Shown: piece after piece, positions 39,258 to 43,567 of the stretch | Layout: the number at the start of each line of letters is the position of its first letter | Numbering within the stretch: the first letter of the stretch is position 1 | DNA from: Clostridia bacterium | GTDB lineage: Bacteria; Bacillota; Clostridia; Oscillospirales; CAG-272 | NCBI GenBank assembly: GCA_017628755.1 | Contig: JAGBYM010000041.1 | Location: 1-43,567 of the forward strand | Direction of reading: 5' to 3' | Length of the DNA: 43,567 nucleotides | The notes under the pieces: generated by a model | Databases searched by the model: none | What the model was told of the DNA's origin: nothing | Seen by the model: the letters and a program-made list of their open reading frames with translations, nothing else | Translations under genes and position numbers: made by a program

Positions 39258-41999
39258 TTAGTTTTCCTTTTTCTTGATTATAAGTACGGATGCGGGAATG
39301 AGAGCGATGAGAGCGAGCGAGATCATACCGCCGCAGCCTCTCTTTTTGGCAACGGTGTCGGTAACTTCGGTAGGATCGGTTACGGGCTCTGTTACATCGG
39401 GAGCCTCGGTGGTGACTTCCTCTGTGGTATCGGGTGCGGGCTCACGGTTGTCTGCTGCGAGGATCACGGGGGTTACGGTGTAGTAGACGGTGCCGTTCGA
39501 GAGGGGCTTTTTGAGCTTGAAGAAGAAGCCTTCGGCATCATCCGAGAGGGTGACGTGACCGTCCTCGTAGGTGCCTGTACCGCCGATTACTACAAGTTCT
39601 GCTTTAGCTGAACCTGCATTGTTGCCCGCATATGTGACTGCATTCAGAACGAGCTTGCCGTTTTCATCAAAGGAAGCTGTGAAATCCTCAACGTAAGTGC
39701 CCGCCCACTGGCTGTAGTTGGTGGTGATACCGCGGATACCGGTGATGAAGAATCTGTTGAAATTATCCTCGTTGTTGACGGTCCAGTTCCAGAGGGTGAC
39801 GCCGCGGACAGCGAGGTCTGCGTAAAGATTCGGACCGAGAGTGCCCGAGCCCTGGTTGGGAGAGTACGCGGTGTTGAGCGGAATTACGGTCGAAAGAATG
39901 TCCTGTGTTACTACAAGGCTTCTTTGCTCATTGGCGGTGATGTTGCTTGTTAAGAAGTTGACGGAAATACCGGGTGCCGCTTTGCGCATTGCGGTTATCA
40001 TCGACTTGTCGAACGCGATGATAACGACCTGACGCTCCATACCGTATTCCTTGATAAGCTTTATAAGAGGCTCGCCGATCTTTGTGTTGCTGCCCTTGAG
40101 CTCGATTACGATTACCTCGCCCGTGCCCTTGAATTTCTCAAAGTAGTCCTTGAGAAGCGGAATGGGATTGGTGGGGAAGCTTGTGTTGCCGTCAACCACA
40201 TAATTTTTGATGGTTTCGGCTGTCTGATCTGCGATGTTACCCGTGCCGTTGGTGGTACGGTCAAGGGTGGCGTCGTGCATAACGACAATGTTGCCATCGC
40301 GCATAAGGTAGACATCGTTTTCAACCATCGTTGCGCCGAGCTCGAACGCCTTGACAGAGCCCTCAACGGTGTTTTCCTGTGCCTTGGAGGGAACGCCGCG
40401 GTGACCGATGATCTCGGGAGTGCGGACGAGGGTGTTTGTGTCGTAATATTTGGTGAAGCAAGCCTCGGTCGCCTTAACGTCGGGAGTGATCAGACCGAGA
40501 ACGCCGTTGTTGATCGCGCTGACAGCGGAAATATCCTTTTCGGTGACCGCCTGCCATACTACAAGGTATCTGTCCTGGAGATAGGAAACGTAATCGCGCT
40601 TTGCAATGCTTTCGGGAAGGATCGCGCCGCGTGCGCCGCATTCGACGATCTTGCCGCGGAGCTCCTCGTCAGAGAGGTTCATTGCGGTGGCGTCAAGCAT
40701 ACCGTAGAGCATATTGAACTTGGAGCGCGCGTCGGTGATGAGCTTGGGATCGGATGCGATAACGTAAGCATCGCAGAGTTCAAGAGTTCCCGCGTACTGA
40801 CCGAGAGCCAAAGCCTCGCTTGCCGAATCAACGCGGTAAGCGGGGATGACGCGCTCGCATACTGCGGCATCGGCGATCTTTGTAAACTTACCGTCAAGAA
40901 TTACGCCGAAGGTGTTGTTTTCGTATGCCGCATCAAGAATAGCGATTGCGGGAAGAGTGGTATCCAGTGCCTTGAGCTCAGCCGCGGTCTTGACCTCGGT
41001 GATGAGCGCGGGCTCAAGAACTACATTGGAATCGGGGTCGCGTGTGTCGCGGAGCTGGGGGCGGGGCTTTAAGAGCTTGCTTTCGGGGTTTACGGTGATC
41101 TTGACGCTGTCAACGGTAAGGCGCGCGCCGCGGACCTGGAAGCCCATTGCGCCCGAGGTGTAGGGGGTGTTCTTTTCGGTGAGGTAGGTCTTGCCGTTTA
41201 CTGTGCTTGTTGCTACGTTTCCGCAGAAGTTCACGGTAACGTCAAAGTATGAGCCGCCGCTGATGCCGGTAACCGGACCCTTCTGCGTTACGTTCCAAGA
41301 GTCGGAGGCGGTACGCTCCGCGATCTCAAGACCGTTCGAAGCGGAAATATTGTATCTGAACGCGTTCTGAATATAGGGGATCTTCTTGCCCGAGGGATCC
41401 TGCAGACGGAATATCATCGCGCCGAAGCGGGAGGTTGCGGTCTGCTTGGTTACTTTTACGCGCGCGGAATAGATCGCGTCGCCGAAGTGATCAAGATAGG
41501 AGGGAAGAAGCACGCGCATGTGGTTTGCGCCGTCGTTTGAGGCATCAAGATAGATACCGGTCTCGGCTTCATCGTAACCGAAGGTGGTACCCGAGGGCTG
41601 CTGGATTACGCGGAACTGAGAGAGATCGGGCGCGGTCGAGTAATCGTTCTCATAAAGAACGTATTCGGTCTCGCCCGGATTTTTGGCAACGACGAAGACG
41701 GTCTTGGTCTTGCCACCCGCGGTTGCCTTGAGCTGATAAACTCCCTTGGCTGCGGGGGTGTAAGAGGTGATGGTATTATCGCCGTCCTTCCAAACTGTGT
41801 CAGCGGGCGCGGCAGGATTTACGCCCTCTTCAAACTGAACGCTGACCTTGGTAAGATCGACGGTCTTGCCCGCATCCGTGCAGATCGCGGGGCTCGAGTA
41901 GCCAACGTAGATGAGCTCGTCCGCCGCCGAAACAGGTGCTGTCAGGACGAGGGGGAGGAGCATAAGTACGCATAAAGTTAATGCAAAAATTCTTTTCAT
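39258..41999 (-). CDS. Large surface glycerophosphodiester phosphodiesterase (913 aa)
   Basis: A secreted or membrane-anchored enzyme cleaving glycerophosphodiesters. A signal peptide is clear (MKRIFALTLCVLMLLPLVL, cleavage after PVSAA near residue 26). A small Ig-like domain (about 27-112) and a concanavalin-like sandwich (about 113-305) come first, then a linker domain (about 325-525). The GDPD TIM barrel (about 528-740) has GHRGVPSKAQENT, VENDVYLMRDGNIVVMHD and a GITTNYSQW end. A second sandwich follows, then a Thr/Glu/Pro-rich stalk (about 855-885), one membrane helix and KKKEN. TAGGAG precedes the ATG. It heads the nadE-HAD-esterase group, which may process lipid or teichoic-acid-derived material, but this is inference. 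Confidence 0.88.
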   Translation of the reverse strand: MKRIFALTLCVLMLLPLVLTAPVSAADELIYVGYSSPAICTDAGKTVDLTKVSVQFEEGVNPAAPADTVWKDGDNTITSYTPAAKGVYQLKATAGGKTKTVFVVAKNPGETEYVLYENDYSTAPDLSQFRVIQQPSGTTFGYDEAETGIYLDASNDGANHMRVLLPSYLDHFGDAIYSARVKVTKQTATSRFGAMIFRLQDPSGKKIPYIQNAFRYNISASNGLEIAERTASDSWNVTQKGPVTGISGGSYFDVTVNFCGNVATSTVNGKTYLTEKNTPYTSGAMGFQVRGARLTVDSVKITVNPESKLLKPRPQLRDTRDPDSNVVLEPALITEVKTAAELKALDTTLPAIAILDAAYENNTFGVILDGKFTKIADAAVCERVIPAYRVDSASEALALGQYAGTLELCDAYVIASDPKLITDARSKFNMLYGMLDATAMNLSDEELRGKIVECGARGAILPESIAKRDYVSYLQDRYLVVWQAVTEKDISAVSAINNGVLGLITPDVKATEACFTKYYDTNTLVRTPEIIGHRGVPSKAQENTVEGSVKAFELGATMVENDVYLMRDGNIVVMHDATLDRTTNGTGNIADQTAETIKNYVVDGNTSFPTNPIPLLKDYFEKFKGTGEVIVIELKGSNTKIGEPLIKLIKEYGMERQVVIIAFDKSMITAMRKAAPGISVNFLTSNITANEQRSLVVTQDILSTVIPLNTAYSPNQGSGTLGPNLYADLAVRGVTLWNWTVNNEDNFNRFFITGIRGITTNYSQWAGTYVEDFTASFDENGKLVLNAVTYAGNNAGSAKAELVVIGGTGTYEDGHVTLSDDAEGFFFKLKKPLSNGTVYYTVTPVILAADNREPAPDTTEEVTTEAPDVTEPVTDPTEVTDTVAKKRGCGGMISLALIALIPASVLIIKKKEN

Positions 42000-42037
42000 G
42001 GTTTTCTCCTAAGAATGCGAAAAATTTATCTTTCCTT

Positions 42038-42060
42038 CCACCGCGGATAAACCGCGGAGG
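42038..42060 (-). promoter_or_regulatory. Hairpin upstream of the glycerophosphodiesterase gene
   Basis: CCaCCGCGG/CCGCGGaGG with loop ATAAA, 39 bases before the ATG on the minus strand. It may lie in the 5' leader or be an operator. No known regulatory class is recognised. Confidence 0.35.
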
Positions 42061-42200
42061 GAGAGATACATAATTATTTATATTATATAACATTTCTTAC
42101 TCTCAGTCAATGAAATTTTCAAAAAAGAATTGATTTTTAGTCAATTATGTGATATTATATAATCAGATAAATATGCAAAACCCCGTAAAGGAGTAAGAAT

Positions 42201-43567
42201 ATGAAAAATTATGACGTTATAATTATAGGCGCGGGACCCGGCGGTATCTTCACCGCATATGAGCTTCACAAGCTTGCGCCCGAAATGAAGGTTGCTGTCC
42301 TTGAGACCGGCGCACCTCTTGCCGAGCGTAAATGCCCCATCGACGGCAAGAAGATCAAGTCCTGCATCGGATGCAAGACCTGTGCGATAATGAACGGCTT
42401 TGGCGGAGCGGGAGCATTCTCGGACGGCAAATACAATATAACCACAGAGTTCGGCGGCACTCTCCACGAGTATATCGGTAAGGAAGAGGCTATCGACCTT
42501 ATGAACTACGTTGATACCATCAACCTTTCTCACGGCGGCGAGGGCACAAAGCTCTACACCACCGCAAACTCGAATCTTAAGACTAAGTGCCTGCAGAACG
42601 GTCTGCATCTGCTTGACGCGTCGGTACGCCACCTCGGCACAGACGTAAACTACGTCGTTCTCGAAAATCTCTACAACGAGCTCTCGCCCACGGTGGATTT
42701 CTTCTTCCGCACACCCGCGACAGACGTTGAAAAGACCGAGGGCGGCTACCGCGTCAACACCAAATCCGAGGTCTTTGAGGCACCGATCTGCATCATTTCC
42801 GCAGGACGCTCGGGTAGTAAGTGGATGGAGAAGGTCTGCGATGATCTCAAGATCCCTACAAAGTCGAACCGCGTTGATATCGGCGTACGCGTTGAGCTCC
42901 CCTATGAGATCTTCGCGCATCTGACCGACGAGCTTTACGAATCGAAGATCGTCTACAGAACCGAAAAATTCCGCGACCTCGTCCGCACATTCTGCATGAA
43001 TCCCCGCGGCGCGGTCGTTAACGAGAACACCAACGGCATCGTTACCGTAAACGGACACAGCTATGACGATCCCGCGAAGCACACGGGCAACACCAACTTC
43101 GCCCTTCTCGTTTCCAAGCATTTCTCGCATCCCTTCAAGGATTCGAACGGCTATGGTGAAAGTATCGCTAAGCTTTCGAACATGCTCGGCGGCGGAGTTA
43201 TGGTACAGCGCTTCGGCGACCTCATTCGCGGTCAGCGTTCGAACGAGAAGAGAATGGCGGATTCCTTCGTGCGCCCCACTCTTCAGGCGACCCCCGGCGA
43301 CCTCTCTCTCGTTATCCCCAAGCGAATCATGGACGGCATCATCGAGATGATCTACGCGCTCGATAAGATCGCGCCCGGCACCGCAAACGACGATACTCTC
43401 CTCTACGGCGTTGAGGTCAAGTTCTATAATATGGAAGTTGATACCGACAGCCACCTCCAGACCTGCCACGAAAACCTCTTCGTAATCGGCGACTGCGGAG
43501 GAACGACCCACTCGCTCTCCCAGGCATCGGCAAGCGGAGTCTGCGTAGCACGCTACATCGCATCGAA
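42201..43567 (+). CDS. FAD-dependent oxidoreductase, COG2509-like (partial, runs off the end)
   Basis: The first 455 codons of a flavoprotein that continues past the window edge. The dinucleotide-binding motif IIIGAGPGGIFTAYEL is at residues 7-22. A cysteine cluster CPIDGKKIKSCIGCKTC (about 43-59) is followed by GFGGAGAFSDGKYN, typical of the COG2509 FAD-dependent dehydrogenase group. ISAGRSGSKWM and FVIGDCGGTTHSLSQASASG (near the right edge) form the second FAD-binding part. AAAGGAG stands seven bases before the ATG. The reaction catalysed by this family is not established. It is divergent from the glycerophosphodiesterase gene. Confidence 0.85.
   Translation, partial: MKNYDVIIIGAGPGGIFTAYELHKLAPEMKVAVLETGAPLAERKCPIDGKKIKSCIGCKTCAIMNGFGGAGAFSDGKYNITTEFGGTLHEYIGKEEAIDLMNYVDTINLSHGGEGTKLYTTANSNLKTKCLQNGLHLLDASVRHLGTDVNYVVLENLYNELSPTVDFFFRTPATDVEKTEGGYRVNTKSEVFEAPICIISAGRSGSKWMEKVCDDLKIPTKSNRVDIGVRVELPYEIFAHLTDELYESKIVYRTEKFRDLVRTFCMNPRGAVVNENTNGIVTVNGHSYDDPAKHTGNTNFALLVSKHFSHPFKDSNGYGESIAKLSNMLGGGVMVQRFGDLIRGQRSNEKRMADSFVRPTLQATPGDLSLVIPKRIMDGIIEMIYALDKIAPGTANDDTLLYGVEVKFYNMEVDTDSHLQTCHENLFVIGDCGGTTHSLSQASASGVCVARYIAS

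Noticed and set aside
42141..43511. 456-residue minus-strand ORF at the right end
   Set aside because: Antisense to the FAD-dependent oxidoreductase, which has a ribosome binding site and clear FAD motifs.
1..43567. tRNA genes
   Set aside because: I looked through the intergenic stretches for GTTCRANNC T-loop arms with a pairing acceptor stem and saw none. A tRNA-finding program would be decisive.

Overview
The window looks like chromosomal DNA of a Bacillota member, most likely an uncultured gut- or rumen-type clostridium. The evidence is gene order: dnaB-rplI-gdpP-DUF2232, tilS-hpt-ftsH, rimP-nusA-rnpM-L7Ae-infB, and a mini-RNase III gene. Strong AGGAGG-type ribosome binding sites, several TTG starts and a CsaB-type cell-wall pyruvyl transferase agree with this. 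A SecB-like chaperone is less typical of the phylum, so no finer placement is offered. Base composition is near 50 % GC in genes, with AT-rich promoters. I found no rRNA, tRNA, phage, insertion sequence with a transposase, or CRISPR array.

Layout. 1-0.7 kb: a GIY-YIG nuclease ORF bracketed by roughly 107-bp inverted repeats. 0.8-6.5 kb (all minus): SecB-like chaperone, small membrane protein, a glycosyltransferase-CsaB fusion, then an ECF sigma factor with a coupled membrane partner. 6.8-9.1 kb: tpiA and pgk. 9.2-12.8 kb: a repeat-rich stretch followed by four overlapping genes (read in minus order: zinc-ribbon/DnaQ-like exonuclease, DUF2007 protein, thiI, DUF559 nuclease). 13-18 kb: AEC transporter, a GatD-like dehydrogenase with a GH2 glycosidase, and a ZIP metal transporter. 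18.3-27.7 kb (minus): ftsH, hpt, tilS, dnaB, rplI, gdpP and a DUF2232 membrane protein. 28-33.2 kb (plus): a small lysine-rich protein, rimP, nusA, rnpM, an L7Ae-like protein and infB. 33.5-42 kb (minus): cyclophilin, mini-RNase III, three SGNH esterases, a HAD phosphatase, nadE and a large surface glycerophosphodiesterase. 42.2 kb to the end: a partial FAD-dependent oxidoreductase on the plus strand.

Most genes are housekeeping: replication, tRNA modification, translation initiation, transcription elongation, glycolysis, NAD synthesis and c-di-AMP turnover. The sugar and ester enzymes (GH2, GatD-like, SGNH trio, glycerophosphodiesterase) suggest a life on plant or host polymers and lipids.

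The most unusual material is between the genes. Intergenic DNA is built from recurring modules: short tandem repeats of three types (CTAGTTG-, TGCAAAA- and GTGGACA-like), a GAAGGTA tag, and perfect hairpins whose stems differ from copy to copy but stay paired. All three convergent gene junctions carry such inverted-repeat units around a central terminator. A palindrome with core TGTAAAACGCAGTTTTACA sits at or over the stop codon of three genes. Two small nuclease genes of unrelated folds (GIY-YIG and DUF559) lie against distinct repeat families, which raises the possibility of nuclease-linked repeat elements.
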